Source: Eubacteriaceae bacterium (lineage in GTDB: Bacteria > Bacillota > Clostridia > Lachnospirales > Lachnospiraceae). From it: a stretch of 64,000 nt of DNA. The translations under genes and the position numbers were made by a program. Under the pieces are notes generated by a model. The model saw only the letters and a program-made list of their open reading frames with translations, searched no databases and was not told the DNA's origin. The DNA is taken from positions 186,001-250,000 of the forward strand of contig CAJTDQ010000002.1 in NCBI GenBank assembly GCA_910574895.1, written 5' to 3'. The first letter of the stretch is position 1. Each line of letters opens with the position of its first letter. Shown piece by piece: positions 9,855 to 18,955 of this stretch.

Positions 9855-10036
9855 AACTTACCTCCTATTTTATACTCGAGCAGTCTGGCTCCTTTCCGAT
9901 TTTGGATAAAGCATCTTGAAGCCCAAACTCTCGTTGTTCTTATGCCCTGCAGATGATATTTTATGTAATCAAAAAATCGCACCAAGCGTCTATATGCCTG
10001 ATGCGATAAATATATGATGTAATATATAAAAACAGT

Positions 10037-10162
10037 GATTTACATTCTATCTATGCACAGACATATAAGACCTATCGGTTTATAACTGTGCATGTAATGT
10101 GCTATGGTTATAAACTGATATGCCTATAATACATGTACATGTAATATCTTGAATGTAAATTC
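10037..10162. repeat. Long imperfect palindrome (~126 bp), MITE-like
   Basis: The arms begin GATTTACATTC (10037-10047) and end GAATGTAAATTC (10151-10162). The inner arms ATCGGTTTATAAC and GTTATAAACTGAT pair with one G-T mismatch. With small bulges the pairing runs nearly the full length, around a ~20-nt loop near 10086-10106. It lies in a 460-bp gene-free gap between two GNAT genes. It has no coding capacity, so a non-autonomous element or a folded RNA are the options. The rest of the gap shows nothing clear. Confidence 0.65.
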
Positions 10163-10265
10163 TGGCTCATTTTTATACTCTCCTTAATTTTTTTGTTATG
10201 GTAACATCTAATAAGTAGGATGTCAACATTTCTTTTTTATCTAAACTGATTCAAACAAATTCTCT

Positions 10266-10296
10266 AGTGGCTGTTTCCATTTTGGAAATAACCACT
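10266..10296 (-). terminator. Hairpin downstream of second GNAT gene
   Basis: AGTGG...CCACT with an inner TTTCC/GGAAA, about 20 bp past the stop of the gene ending at 10315. The T-tract is poor, so termination is likely but not certain. Confidence 0.55.
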
Positions 10297-10314
10297 CACA
10301 TTTAAATCTCTCGC

Positions 10315-10788
10315 TTATTTCAATGAGCAAATCATTATATACTCTTCTTCCTTTTCTTCAACTACCTCAAATCCTAATTTCCTGTACATATTCACCGCAT
10401 AATTTGCTTTCTGGACAGAAAGAGACACTTGCTTATATCCCTTCTCCTTTAAAAGTTTCAGCATTTTTCTCATAAGTTTAGTACCAATCCCTAAATGCCT
10501 ATATTGTTCATAAAGAGATATTGCAAGTGATGGCGTTTCATCATCAACATGCCCATAATCATACATAATACGCCCCCAAACTGCACCTACCACCTTGTCA
10601 TTGGTTTCTGCAACCAGACACCAATCATCCAGCTTCCCGAAATCAGCAACATATACCTGCAGTTCCGGTTGTAAGATAATAGATTTCGGTGGTTTCGCCA
10701 TTCCTTCTGGAATAAAAATCGCTTCATATAAAAACTCAGACAAAATTGAGTATTCACTTTCTCTAATTTCACGGATTATATAATTCAT
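10315..10788 (-). CDS. GNAT family N-acetyltransferase
   Basis: 157 aa. Motif A reads SLYEQYRHLGIGTKLMRKML near residues 90-110, with the acetyl-CoA loop RHLGIG, and the C-terminal half has NMYRKLGFEVVEE. An AAGGTAAGGA ribosome site precedes the ATG. The substrate is unknown. A hairpin follows the stop, so it is probably transcribed alone or with the upstream GNAT gene 53 bp away. Confidence 0.9.
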   Translation of the reverse strand: MNYIIREIRESEYSILSEFLYEAIFIPEGMAKPPKSIILQPELQVYVADFGKLDDWCLVAETNDKVVGAVWGRIMYDYGHVDDETPSLAISLYEQYRHLGIGTKLMRKMLKLLKEKGYKQVSLSVQKANYAVNMYRKLGFEVVEEKEEEYIMICSLK

Positions 10789-10841
10789 TGTCCTTACCTT
10801 AATTTTACTTCCTTTTGCAAGAAATCGTTATTTGCACTTGT

Positions 10842-11447
10842 TTAGAGGTTATGCATTTCATCATACTTTAATTCTTTCTCCATAATTTCATAAACTAGTT
10901 TCACATCATTTTCCAATTCAAATATTCCATGCCCTACAGTCTTATAGCCTCTGTTCTCATATAAACATGCTGCCGGAAGTGAAGCATCTAAGATAGCTTT
11001 CTCAAAATTTTTTGCAATTTCTGTTTCCAAGCAATTCATAATGTAAGAGCCACAACCTTGTTTTTGATATGAGGGTAGCACATATACCCCTGTAATATGA
11101 TTGCCATCAAAGCAACCTGTTCCAACAATCACATCACCATCCATTAATACCCCCATATTTCCAGATGCTATTCCGTCTAAAATGTGTTCTTTGCTATGGT
11201 GCTCACAAAAGAAATCTACCACTTCTTTTGGATAATACTTTGGATATACTGTTTTGATTGTTGTGTGTAAAAGACTGTAAATATCATTTGCCATATCAGA
11301 AGTTGCTTTTATGTATTTCATGTATGATTTTAAGGGTAGTGTTGATGTATATGGTGTGTTATTGTCATTATCTATGCCTTGTGCTGTTTTTTCAACTGCC
11401 ATTTCTTCCATCCCTTCTGAAATTCCTTTGGATATCTTCTCTATCAT
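10842..11447 (-). CDS. GNAT family N-acetyltransferase
   Basis: 201 aa. The GNAT domain begins near residue 43 (MKYIKATSDMA) and carries GVYVLPSYQKQGCGSYIM near 118-135, with the acetyl-CoA loop QKQGCG, and CLYENRGYKTVGHG near 160. The first ~40 residues have no counterpart in the domain and are polar. The start is uncertain: the first ATG has a weak ribosome site, while ATGs at codons 13 and 16 have AGAAGGG or GGAAG just upstream. Substrate unknown. Confidence 0.85.
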   Translation of the reverse strand: MIEKISKGISEGMEEMAVEKTAQGIDNDNNTPYTSTLPLKSYMKYIKATSDMANDIYSLLHTTIKTVYPKYYPKEVVDFFCEHHSKEHILDGIASGNMGVLMDGDVIVGTGCFDGNHITGVYVLPSYQKQGCGSYIMNCLETEIAKNFEKAILDASLPAACLYENRGYKTVGHGIFELENDVKLVYEIMEKELKYDEMHNL

Positions 11448-11567
11448 TAACTTGTAAAATATTAAAATATCTTCCCTTTTAGTTCTTATGTTGCTATTTA
11501 TAAAGTAATTATAATATCTGCTGATAAACTCTTCTAGACTTGAGAATATTTAAAACAAATACTTAAT

Positions 11568-11900
11568 TCACTCAAAAGAATTATGGAGTGCCATGTTATT
11601 ATGGACACTCCGTATAAAAACTAATCGCTTTTTTACACCTTGACTAGTTACGACATTGTCATACACATGTAACAAAACAATAAAATTGTAAGTAAAATTC
11701 TTTGACAAATTATTTGTTATCAATGTCTTTCCTGCAAAATTCATGTTCTTGACAAAATAAATTATTCTTCTATTTGTTTTTCCTTCTAAACCCTTACTTA
11801 GTTTATTAATTAAGCAATCACTGTGGGCCAACACATTTCGAATATCTCTAACTAAATTCATAAATTTATTATCTACAATTAATTCTGATTCGTTTTGCAT
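11568..11900 (-). CDS. Abi-2/HEPN-like C-terminal fragment
   Basis: A 110-aa protein with a good start (GAGGAG 5 nt before ATG). Residues 21-26 read RNVLAH, which fits the R-x4-H catalytic motif of HEPN ribonucleases and the RNxxAH segment of AbiD/AbiF (Abi_2) abortive-infection proteins. In those proteins the motif is in the C-terminal half of a ~300-aa chain, and here the N-terminal half is absent. It could be a decayed phage-defence gene or a small stand-alone HEPN protein. Family assignment rests on the motif only. Confidence 0.5.
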   Translation of the reverse strand: MQNESELIVDNKFMNLVRDIRNVLAHSDCLINKLSKGLEGKTNRRIIYFVKNMNFAGKTLITNNLSKNFTYNFIVLLHVYDNVVTSQGVKKRLVFIRSVHNNMALHNSFE

Positions 11901-11968
11901 ATTCTCCTCAATTTTTTCATAATGCTAATACTGATTATATGTGTATGTCAATGGCTTTTTAATTCTAA

Positions 11969-14014
11969 TTAGTAACTTTCCACTTCAGTATTTTTTATAT
12001 CATACTGATCTTTAAATATTTCAATAACATACTGATTAGAAGTATAAATAATTTTTAACAAACGGCTTCCTGAAAAACTTACAGAATCTATATATGTAAT
12101 ACTGTTCGGAATTGTAATGCTTTTAAGATTTGCACAACATGAAAATGCACACTCATCTATCCTCTCAACGCCTTCCGGAACTACAAAATTCTCTATTCCA
12201 TCACAATTAAAAAATGCACCTTCTCCTATCACTTTTACACTATTGGGAATATTAATTTTGGCATTAACTGACAGCTCTCGAAATGCTTCATCTCCAATAT
12301 TAGAAATTCCATCTTCTAAAACTATTTCCTCTATTACTGACCTGCTTATATACCAAGGTGTATATCTATAATATACTTTTCCAGGCGAAGATTCACCTAA
12401 CCCTTCATATGAAATCATTGTTCCGTTTCCTTTAGTAAGATACACTGTTTTTAAATTATATACGTTTAAAAACGAACTAAACACATATTCTGTTGAACAC
12501 GGGATAGCCATTTTTGTAAGTCCACTACATCCTGCAAATGCATAAGCCTCTATAGACTCTACACTATCAGGAATATTAATCTCTGTTAACTCTGTGCAAT
12601 CCCTAAAGCTCTCCATTCCTATCCTTTTTAACCCACTAGGAAGATTAATGCTTTTTAGTCCACTACAAGATTTAAAAGCGCTATCTCCTATCCAAATAAC
12701 ACTATCAGGAATAATGATATATTTCAGTCGATTCTTGGAATCAAATGCCTGCGCTCCGATTGTTATAGTTCCTTCTTTTATTGTATAACTCTCCGATGAA
12801 AAACCTTTCATTATACTTGCCTTTATAAGATGATTCCCAACATATAACACTCCATCTACCCAATTATCGTCATTTTTATAATATGCTGTACCATAAAATG
12901 CATCTTCTCCAATGTTCTTTACATTATCTGACACTTCAATTTGTTTAAGATTGCTACAACAATAAAAAGAATAAAAACCTATACTAGTTACACTTTCAGG
13001 TATCACAATTTCAGTTAGACCATTACATCCACGAAATGCCGAGTCTCCTATCGTAGTTACACTGCTTGGAATAATTACCTTTTCCAATGAAACACATTCC
13101 TCAAACGCTCCCATAATATATGTTAACCCATATTCTATTTTAACACATTTCATTCCTTCGCAATCATAAAATGCTCTCGAGCCTAAATCCCTTAAACTAC
13201 CTGGTATTACAATCTCTTTTATGCTACTACATCTAAAAAAAGCCATCTTCCCAATACTTACAATTCCTTCTGGAAGAGTTAAAGAAGATAATTTTTTACA
13301 ATCCTTAAAAGAGTTTGCTCCTATTTTTGTTACAGTGCTTGGAATAGCAACCTGCTCCAACTCTTGACAATCCTCAAATGCATAACTTCCAATGCTTGTA
13401 ACACCTGCTTCAATAATAACATTTCTCACTGTATAATCTTTCAAATTCCAAGGTGCTTCCCTATTTGTTGAAAATGAATATTCATACATATCACCACTAC
13501 CACTAATTCTCAATTGACCCGTGGAACTATCAAACAAATATGTAACATTCTCTCCACATTGACCTGACGCAATATATGATGTTGTCACCTCTTCCGTTTG
13601 ACTTGTTGTTGGTACTTCATTTAATGTTGTACATTCTTCTGTGCTTTTTTCGAATACAGGCTTTTTCGTCGTAACATCCTCTGAAGCAGTTTTTTCAACG
13701 TCTTTCTTTTTAGTTATAACTTTTATTCTACATTTTATAATTTTTTTCCCAACTTTTGCAACAACATATGTTTTTCCCTTTTTCTTTGCCTTTACTCTCC
13801 CATTCTTTGACACCGTAGCAATTTTTTTGTTTTTTGAACTCCACTTTACCTTTTTGGTAGTATTTTTAATCGTAAGCTTTTTAGACTTTCCTACCACAAG
13901 TGTTATACTTTTATTACTAATCCTTATTTTCCTATTTGATGCTTTTACTTGATTTGTTTGAGTCGAACTAACAATAACCGATAAACAAATAATCATTACT
14001 AATATTTTCTTCAT
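11969..14014 (-). CDS. BspA-like leucine-rich repeat surface protein with Big_2 domain
   Basis: 681 aa. A signal peptide (residues ~1-28) precedes one bacterial Ig-like group 2 domain at ~30-105, seen from the patterns LVVGKSKKLTIKN and ATVSKNGRVKAKKKG. A Thr/Glu-rich linker follows (~105-155). From ~165 to the end there are about 17 copies of a ~23-residue LRR_5 (TpLRR/BspA) repeat of the form IPxSVTxIGxxAFxxCxxL. Such proteins bind host or other surface ligands. No LPxTG motif or GW repeat for anchoring is seen. The second ATG is preferred because GGAGG is only 1 nt from the first. Basic lysine-rich N-terminal part, acidic LRR part. Confidence 0.9.
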   Translation of the reverse strand: MKKILVMIICLSVIVSSTQTNQVKASNRKIRISNKSITLVVGKSKKLTIKNTTKKVKWSSKNKKIATVSKNGRVKAKKKGKTYVVAKVGKKIIKCRIKVITKKKDVEKTASEDVTTKKPVFEKSTEECTTLNEVPTTSQTEEVTTSYIASGQCGENVTYLFDSSTGQLRISGSGDMYEYSFSTNREAPWNLKDYTVRNVIIEAGVTSIGSYAFEDCQELEQVAIPSTVTKIGANSFKDCKKLSSLTLPEGIVSIGKMAFFRCSSIKEIVIPGSLRDLGSRAFYDCEGMKCVKIEYGLTYIMGAFEECVSLEKVIIPSSVTTIGDSAFRGCNGLTEIVIPESVTSIGFYSFYCCSNLKQIEVSDNVKNIGEDAFYGTAYYKNDDNWVDGVLYVGNHLIKASIMKGFSSESYTIKEGTITIGAQAFDSKNRLKYIIIPDSVIWIGDSAFKSCSGLKSINLPSGLKRIGMESFRDCTELTEINIPDSVESIEAYAFAGCSGLTKMAIPCSTEYVFSSFLNVYNLKTVYLTKGNGTMISYEGLGESSPGKVYYRYTPWYISRSVIEEIVLEDGISNIGDEAFRELSVNAKINIPNSVKVIGEGAFFNCDGIENFVVPEGVERIDECAFSCCANLKSITIPNSITYIDSVSFSGSRLLKIIYTSNQYVIEIFKDQYDIKNTEVESY

Positions 14015-14224
14015 CTTCATACCTCCATATCTTAACTACTCATCAACTTCTTTAATTAATTTAATTTTTTCATATAACACTTTACCATGTCTGCAGTTGC
14101 TGTTATATATTTCCTCCTTTCTGTTACCTTATCTATATACACCAATTCTTTCGTTACTATTTATAAAATAATTATAACATCTACTAATAAATTCTTCTAT
14201 ACTCAAAAGTATCTTAAAAAAATC

Positions 14225-14259
14225 CCTCTATCTGAACTAATAATTAGTTAAGATAGAGG
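14225..14259 (-). terminator. Intrinsic terminator of the Big_2 protein gene
   Basis: CCTCTATCT pairs with AGATAGAGG and the stem extends inward through AACTAAT/ATTAGTT with one mismatch. T7 follows on the minus strand. It lies 7 bp past the stop. Confidence 0.9.
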
Positions 14260-14265
14260 AAACAA

Positions 14266-15261
14266 TTACTGCACAATAACGTGGCATTTAGCCGTCTTTC
14301 CTCCGACTGTCATTGTTATATCTGTTTCGCCAACTCCGACCGTATATACATCTACATAATCATACTCTGAATATTTTATTTGTACCACAGACTCATTTTC
14401 GCTCTTCCATGTTGCATTATAATAATCAAGTACGCTTTCCGGATTTGACATATATCTTATCGTATACGTTTGTTTTGCATTCAAGGTTATATTCGAAGGA
14501 TTAAGCCAAATCTTAGCTACATCTGGTCTCTTTACAGTCACTTTACAACTGTATGTCTTCCCATGTACCTTTACTTTAATTTTTGTTGTTCCAGTATCTT
14601 TTGCTTTCAGTTTTCCTTTTGCCACTTTGACAATATCACTATCCTCTGACCACCACTTTACAGAATGTTTACAACCTTTTAATTTTAAAGTTTTTGTTTC
14701 TCCAACTTTCATAACAATCTTTGCTGAACTAAGTTTTGGCGATTCAACTTTGACTGTACATTTTTTCTTTTGACTTCCAACAGTTGCAGTGATAACAGCT
14801 TTTCCTGCCTTCTTTGCTGTCACTTTTCCACTTGAAGAAACAGATGCAACTGATGTTTTCGTTGTTTTCCATTTTATTTTCTGCGTTGCATTTTTTATTT
14901 TCAGTCTAACTGATTTTCCTTTTACTAAAATCACGGAAGTTTTGTTGATTTTGATTGGTTTTGTTGTCCTCTTAGGGGTAGAAGAACCACCGCTGCCACT
15001 AGAACCGCTACTTGGTGCACCATAAGGAAAACATTTGCTACACGCTGTGAGTCCCATTGCCTTCGCTGATGATAAACTGGACGGAAAATAATTTCCATTT
15101 CCGCACTTGTGTGTATGATACTTTTCTCCTGTACGGGTTATGTACACTGTAGTGTCAGCATGAACCGGTGTGTCGTTGTAATAAAAGTTACCACCTGCTA
15201 GTAATAATATGAATGAAAATATTACTACTTTTGTTTGAATAATTCTTTTGATTTTTTCCAT
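14266..15261 (-). CDS. Secreted Big_2-domain protein with a Cys/His N-terminal module
   Basis: 331 aa. The signal peptide runs over residues ~1-35. A short module follows, carrying HTHKCGNG and, 18-20 residues on, ACSKC; its two His and three Cys suggest a metal site. It occurs in other Firmicute surface proteins. A Gly/Ser-rich linker leads to three Ig-like domains of Big_2 type (patterns VLVKGKSVRLKIKN, MKVGETKTLKLKG, ITLNAKQTYTIRY). The start is the ATG preceded by AAGGAGAGA; upstream codons in the same frame have no ribosome site. Extracellular, probably adhesive. No sortase motif. Confidence 0.85.
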   Translation of the reverse strand: MEKIKRIIQTKVVIFSFILLLAGGNFYYNDTPVHADTTVYITRTGEKYHTHKCGNGNYFPSSLSSAKAMGLTACSKCFPYGAPSSGSSGSGGSSTPKRTTKPIKINKTSVILVKGKSVRLKIKNATQKIKWKTTKTSVASVSSSGKVTAKKAGKAVITATVGSQKKKCTVKVESPKLSSAKIVMKVGETKTLKLKGCKHSVKWWSEDSDIVKVAKGKLKAKDTGTTKIKVKVHGKTYSCKVTVKRPDVAKIWLNPSNITLNAKQTYTIRYMSNPESVLDYYNATWKSENESVVQIKYSEYDYVDVYTVGVGETDITMTVGGKTAKCHVIVQ

Positions 15262-15499
15262 TGTGTTTCTCTCCTTTTTGTACTTTAAACGGCCATGTTT
15301 GTTTTCTTTATAGTACTTATTATACATGAATAATTTAATAACTGTCTAGATACAAATACCACACAAATTGCCCCTAATATATAATTTACCACATATCATA
15401 CCGATTAACTATTTTACGACCCTAAAATCTTATGTTCACATATATAATAACTCCAACATTACCACTGCTAATGTTTTTCCTGTGTGATTTTTATCACAA

Positions 15500-15528
15500 T
15501 TGTACTTATGTTGAAAATGACTTATACT
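15500..15528 (+). promoter_or_regulatory. Sigma-A-type promoter of the DUF4238 gene
   Basis: TTGTAC, a 17-bp spacer and TATACT, about 60 bp before the ATG at 15587. The surrounding gap (15262-15586) holds nothing else that is clear. Confidence 0.6.
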
Positions 15529-15586
15529 TAGAATAGGTTATTAAAATTTGATTCATTCATAGATATTGAAAGGAATACGAAATACA

Positions 15587-16498
15587 ATGAAAAAAAAACC
15601 TATAAGACATCACTATATCCCACAATTTATTTTAAGAAACTTCTGTTTTAATGACAAAAGCAACCTGTTTTTCTTTGACAAAAAAACTTCTAAAATGTTA
15701 ATTAAAAATACTAAGGATATCTTCATGGTTAAAAACCTGTATCGAGATGATATAAATAATCCTGATGAACCAGTAAAAATTGAGAAGGACTTGGCACGTT
15801 TTGAAAACGAAATATCTCAAATCATTACAAAAAAATTTCTTCATAACAACGAAATAACAATCAGTCTGAAAGATGACGAGAAAATAAAACTATTTTTTGC
15901 TGTTATGGCATTTAGATCAAATGGAACAAGAAGATTTTTTACTTCTAAGATGTCAGAAGAATCCAGGGCATTCTATTCCACATATCAAAAAAATGGAGAT
16001 TTGACAGATTTCTGGAAAAGAAACCTAAGCAATCTGGTTAATTGCAGGTCATTAAAAGATATAATACAACATACAGAGATTGATTTCCCCATTAAAGCCT
16101 TTTTTCAGAGAGATATTCTTGGATTATTTGGTCTTTACTTTATTGTTGTGGAAAGAAGAGGTCCCCTTGATTTTATTATAAGCGATGTTTATCCAACTGT
16201 TATTAGTGGAGAATTGGACGACGGATTAGAACTACCTCTATATAACATATTTCCAATTTCGCCAGACCGAATCATTCTAATTGCCTCTAATGGAATTGAA
16301 AGTGCATCGAAAAATATTGTTGTTCTTCCTGATAATATCTTAAAAAAACCCAAATTAAATCCTATTAAAAAAGAGATAACCATTCATGTTCGAAAAATAT
16401 ATGAAGATGAAGTACGACATTTAGATTCTATTCTAATAAAAGAGGCATCTGAAGGATTTGCATTTAAAACTAAACATAGGGTAATATTTCCAGCGTAA
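15587..16498 (+). CDS. DUF4238 domain protein
   Basis: 303 aa. The N-terminus HHYIPQFILRNF is the hallmark of DUF4238, with an FFDKK segment near residue 28. These proteins are frequent in defence islands and on mobile DNA; their biochemistry is not established, though the conserved His residues suggest a nuclease-like fold. The ATG is chosen because AAAGGA lies ~12 nt upstream; the frame is open 7 codons earlier only from a TTG. It is transcribed opposite to the dnd operon and sits at the far edge of the island next to several gene remnants. Confidence 0.85.
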   Translation: MKKKPIRHHYIPQFILRNFCFNDKSNLFFFDKKTSKMLIKNTKDIFMVKNLYRDDINNPDEPVKIEKDLARFENEISQIITKKFLHNNEITISLKDDEKIKLFFAVMAFRSNGTRRFFTSKMSEESRAFYSTYQKNGDLTDFWKRNLSNLVNCRSLKDIIQHTEIDFPIKAFFQRDILGLFGLYFIVVERRGPLDFIISDVYPTVISGELDDGLELPLYNIFPISPDRIILIASNGIESASKNIVVLPDNILKKPKLNPIKKEITIHVRKIYEDEVRHLDSILIKEASEGFAFKTKHRVIFPA

Positions 16499-16652
16499 AT
16501 TAATATTTTACTCAATAATAATTTTATAAAAAACAATTCAGAGACCTATGAAAAAAGTTTAAAAAGAATATTCAACAGACTTTATTACTGTTTTTGAAAA
16601 ATATGTAGAATATTTAGAAAATGAATATAAAAATGACTAGGAGAGTACTATT

Positions 16653-16966
16653 ATATACAGAAAAATTATTACGAAGAACAGATTATAAAAGATAAAAATT
16701 ATGAAAATATAACAAAAGAACAATGCAAATTTATAGACTGCACCTTTGAATACTGTTCCTTTGAAGAGTGCAATCTGCAGGAAAGCAATTTTAGGGATTA
16801 CCGATTAGAAGCTACTCAATTTTTTAAATGTGATATTCATAAAGCTGATTTTAGGAATGTTAAAGGATATGCGATAGATTTTCCTTCAAGTAAAATAAAA
16901 CAAGCAAAATTTTCATATTCAGAAGTTACGAGCTTGTTAGCATCTTTAGAAATAAAAATTGATTGA
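16653..16966 (+). pseudogene. Pentapeptide-repeat protein remnant
   Basis: A frame of ~104 codons without an ATG or other good start. It encodes a run of A(D/N)LxF-type pentapeptides: CKFIDCTFEYCSFEEC, then NLQESNF and KADFRN. It closes with a tail ending SLLASLEIKID, typical of Qnr/McbG-like pentapeptide proteins. An AGGAGAG ribosome site stands just upstream at ~16638-16644, but the codons after it are TAC TAT TAT ATA, so the initiator is lost. The repeat count is also short, as if the middle were deleted. Its end overlaps the end of the ion-channel remnant on the other strand. Confidence 0.75.
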
Positions 16967-17622
16967 CATAATCGATAATGGGGAACCAAGCACTGTGCTT
17001 ATTTGCCCTACCATGGACACTGGATAAATATCTCCATGTCTCCCTGTTGTAAGCGATACCGTTGCCCAATAAACCCCCATCAAAAAATGAATGAAATGTC
17101 TGTGGTTCAACATTAAATATAATTAGTACCAAAACAAGAACATATGCAATTGCTATCCATAAAACTACTAATAATGAATCCCTTTGTCTTTTCAAAACTC
17201 TTAAAATAATTATGATATTTTTTTAATAACGAGCTGCTTTGAAAACTCTGAATACTTTAAAAGTTCTCATAAGCCTAAATATTTTTAGAAGCCTGAATCC
17301 ACTATTTAGTATAGTTATTGATGGATGTATCGAAAATAAATCTATAATTGCCATAGGGGGTAAAGGGATAAACAATAAATACTCTTATCCCTTTTCCTTT
17401 TAATTTTAAATTCGCTGTTGCAAATCTTAATATGCAATCAATAACAAAAACAGTTACGGTAATTCGATCTAATCATAAATAGGTTAGGGGCTGTTCTTTG
17501 AAAGCAACAGGAATATAGACTTAATAATATTATGAACATCATAAAGATGTCGTATATTCCACTTATAATGTCATTCTCTTCTGCAAGTTCAATTATTTGG
17601 TAAATTCATTGTCTCGTCTCAT
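16946..17622 (-). pseudogene. Voltage-gated ion-channel (ion transporter) remnant
   Basis: The pieces on the minus strand read in order as a 6-TM potassium-type channel: N-terminal ELAEENDIISGIYDIFMMF, then TVTVFVIDCILRF (S2), MAIIDLFSIHPSITILNSGF (S3) and the Arg/Lys-rich S4 RLLKIFRLMRTFKVFRVFK. RQRDSLLVVLWIAIAYVL (S5), FNVEPQTFHSFFD and a pore region YWATVSLTT-GRHGDIYP follow. Lesions: N-terminal frame loss; a frameshift before MAIIDL near 17357; an in-frame TAA near 17217 where Ser is expected after AARY; a further shift after SFFD. The selectivity filter is altered from the usual TVGYGD. The gene is clearly dead. Confidence 0.8.
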
Positions 17623-17756
17623 TTATATTCTCCGATAAGATTCATTTTTACAATAATTTTATTTAAAATAATCTTGTTTTGTTTTAATTCAGTTTATATC
17701 TTTTATTAATAAACTCAATAGCTGATTTATCATAAATCAAACATCCTACCTTATCC

Positions 17757-18371
17757 TTAGTTTTTTTCACCTTTTCCGCTATTGGAAAACCAGTTATGAG
17801 AAGTAATAATCATAAATTCATCATCGATTATTAAAATCTTTGAATATAACAGTGGTTTATATTGCAAATCTGCTTCTATAATGTTTTTCAATTCTTCAAT
17901 TGCCCTTATATGTTTTTCCTTTTGCTCCCAAAACCAATCTCTGTTTACAATTTTATCAATTTCATCCAAATTATAATTAACTTTATTATGTTCAAAACAA
18001 ATTTTTATCGTTTTACATTGTTTCTTTATTTCTTGTATGTATTTTAAGAAATTTTGATTTACTACGTTAGCAGTAATCCATGGATTAATAATTTTAAGAG
18101 ATTTTGAAAAACATAACTGCATCTCTTCTATCTGTTCCTTATTCATTGTATTCGCTTCATACATTGAATATAATTTTCCATTTTCTCTTAAACATTTCGT
18201 TGATAATGAAAGATAATTTCCTGACTCATTACACGTTTCATAATTTCCTACTAAAATCAACTGTTTCTTGGCTCTAGTAAAAGCTACATTTAAACAATTA
18301 GGTTTATTTCCGACAAAATATGTTCCACTATTTTGCTTTGAATTATCCACCACCATACTCATTATAATCAC
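17757..18371 (-). pseudogene. C-terminal remnant of a superfamily 1 helicase fused to a PLD-like domain
   Basis: The ~204-codon frame begins in the middle of a helicase domain: YDVIIMSMVV (motif V side) and CLNVAFTRAKKQLILVGN (motif VI). After a spacer comes a phospholipase D-like half-site, YSKILIIDDEFMIITSHNW, where the first position of the HxK motif is Tyr instead of His. The preceding helicase motifs I-IV are absent, and the frame is closed by a stop ~50 bp upstream. The parent architecture, a UvrD/DNA2-like helicase with C-terminal PLD nuclease, is common among defence genes. Interpreted as a decayed neighbour of the dnd island. Confidence 0.7.
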
Positions 18372-18512
18372 ATCATATCCTGCCTCTGATTCATTATTTT
18401 TAGTTTTAGACCTGTTTTCTCCATATTAATAACTGGATGCATAAAAATAACTTCTCCTTTGTTAAATGTCATTAATTGAACTCTTTTACCGTATTTCAAA
18501 TTCAAATTCGAA

Positions 18513-18527
18513 CCATCACCGTGATGG
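18513..18527 (-). terminator. Hairpin past the end of the dnd/dpt operon
   Basis: CCATCAC-c-GTGATGG lies ~40 bp downstream of the 129-aa gene. It is the only strong stem in the 18372-18565 gap but lacks a T-run, so its role as terminator is tentative. Confidence 0.4.
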
Positions 18528-18565
18528 CTTCTTTATTCGTTACGTTATTATTCGTTATAAATCCG

Positions 18566-18955
18566 TTACATATATTTTTTTATCATTTCATACGCCTCTT
18601 GTTTGATAACATCTGAATTTGTCAAATATTCATTCATCAACTCTTTCATCCATTTACTTTCGTGTCCTGTTATTTGTCCTTTATAGTCCGGATCGAAATG
18701 GCTTAAATTCTCTCTTTGAGCTTGAATCCCTCTGATATTTCTATATTTTTCACCAACATGATATTCTAGTCTTTTGCCACGCTTTCTGAGTAATTCGCTA
18801 ACGAAAACATCACTCTTCTTAATTTCTTGTGGTGACTTTTTATACAGAAAATACTCAACAATTAACAATACTTGCTCTTCCCTGTCCCATCCCGGCTGGG
18901 ATTGTGGCTTTTCAAAATTATCTTCATCATATTCTGATAATTGACTTCTTATCAT
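18566..18955 (-). CDS. Small HNH-associated-type protein coupled to dptH
   Basis: 129 aa, acidic/basic mixed, no membrane segment. The order WDREEQVLLIVEYFLY, SELLRKRGKR, EKYRNIRGIQAQRENLSHFDP resembles the domain that often precedes HNH or Mrr-like nuclease domains in restriction proteins (pattern RNxxGVxxKxxNFxxxDP). No nuclease motif follows. The ATG overlaps the dptH stop as ATGA, so translation is coupled, and it is the last gene of the dnd/dpt operon. It is not a standard dpt gene. An adaptor or DNA-recognition subunit for restriction is a reasonable guess. Confidence is high that it is a gene, low on function. Confidence 0.7.
   Translation of the reverse strand: MIRSQLSEYDEDNFEKPQSQPGWDREEQVLLIVEYFLYKKSPQEIKKSDVFVSELLRKRGKRLEYHVGEKYRNIRGIQAQRENLSHFDPDYKGQITGHESKWMKELMNEYLTNSDVIKQEAYEMIKKYM

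Noticed and set aside
12000-13500. Regular ~69-bp periodicity that could suggest a repeat array
   Set aside because: It is the coding periodicity of the leucine-rich repeats of the BspA-like protein, with no identical direct repeats or spacers of CRISPR type.
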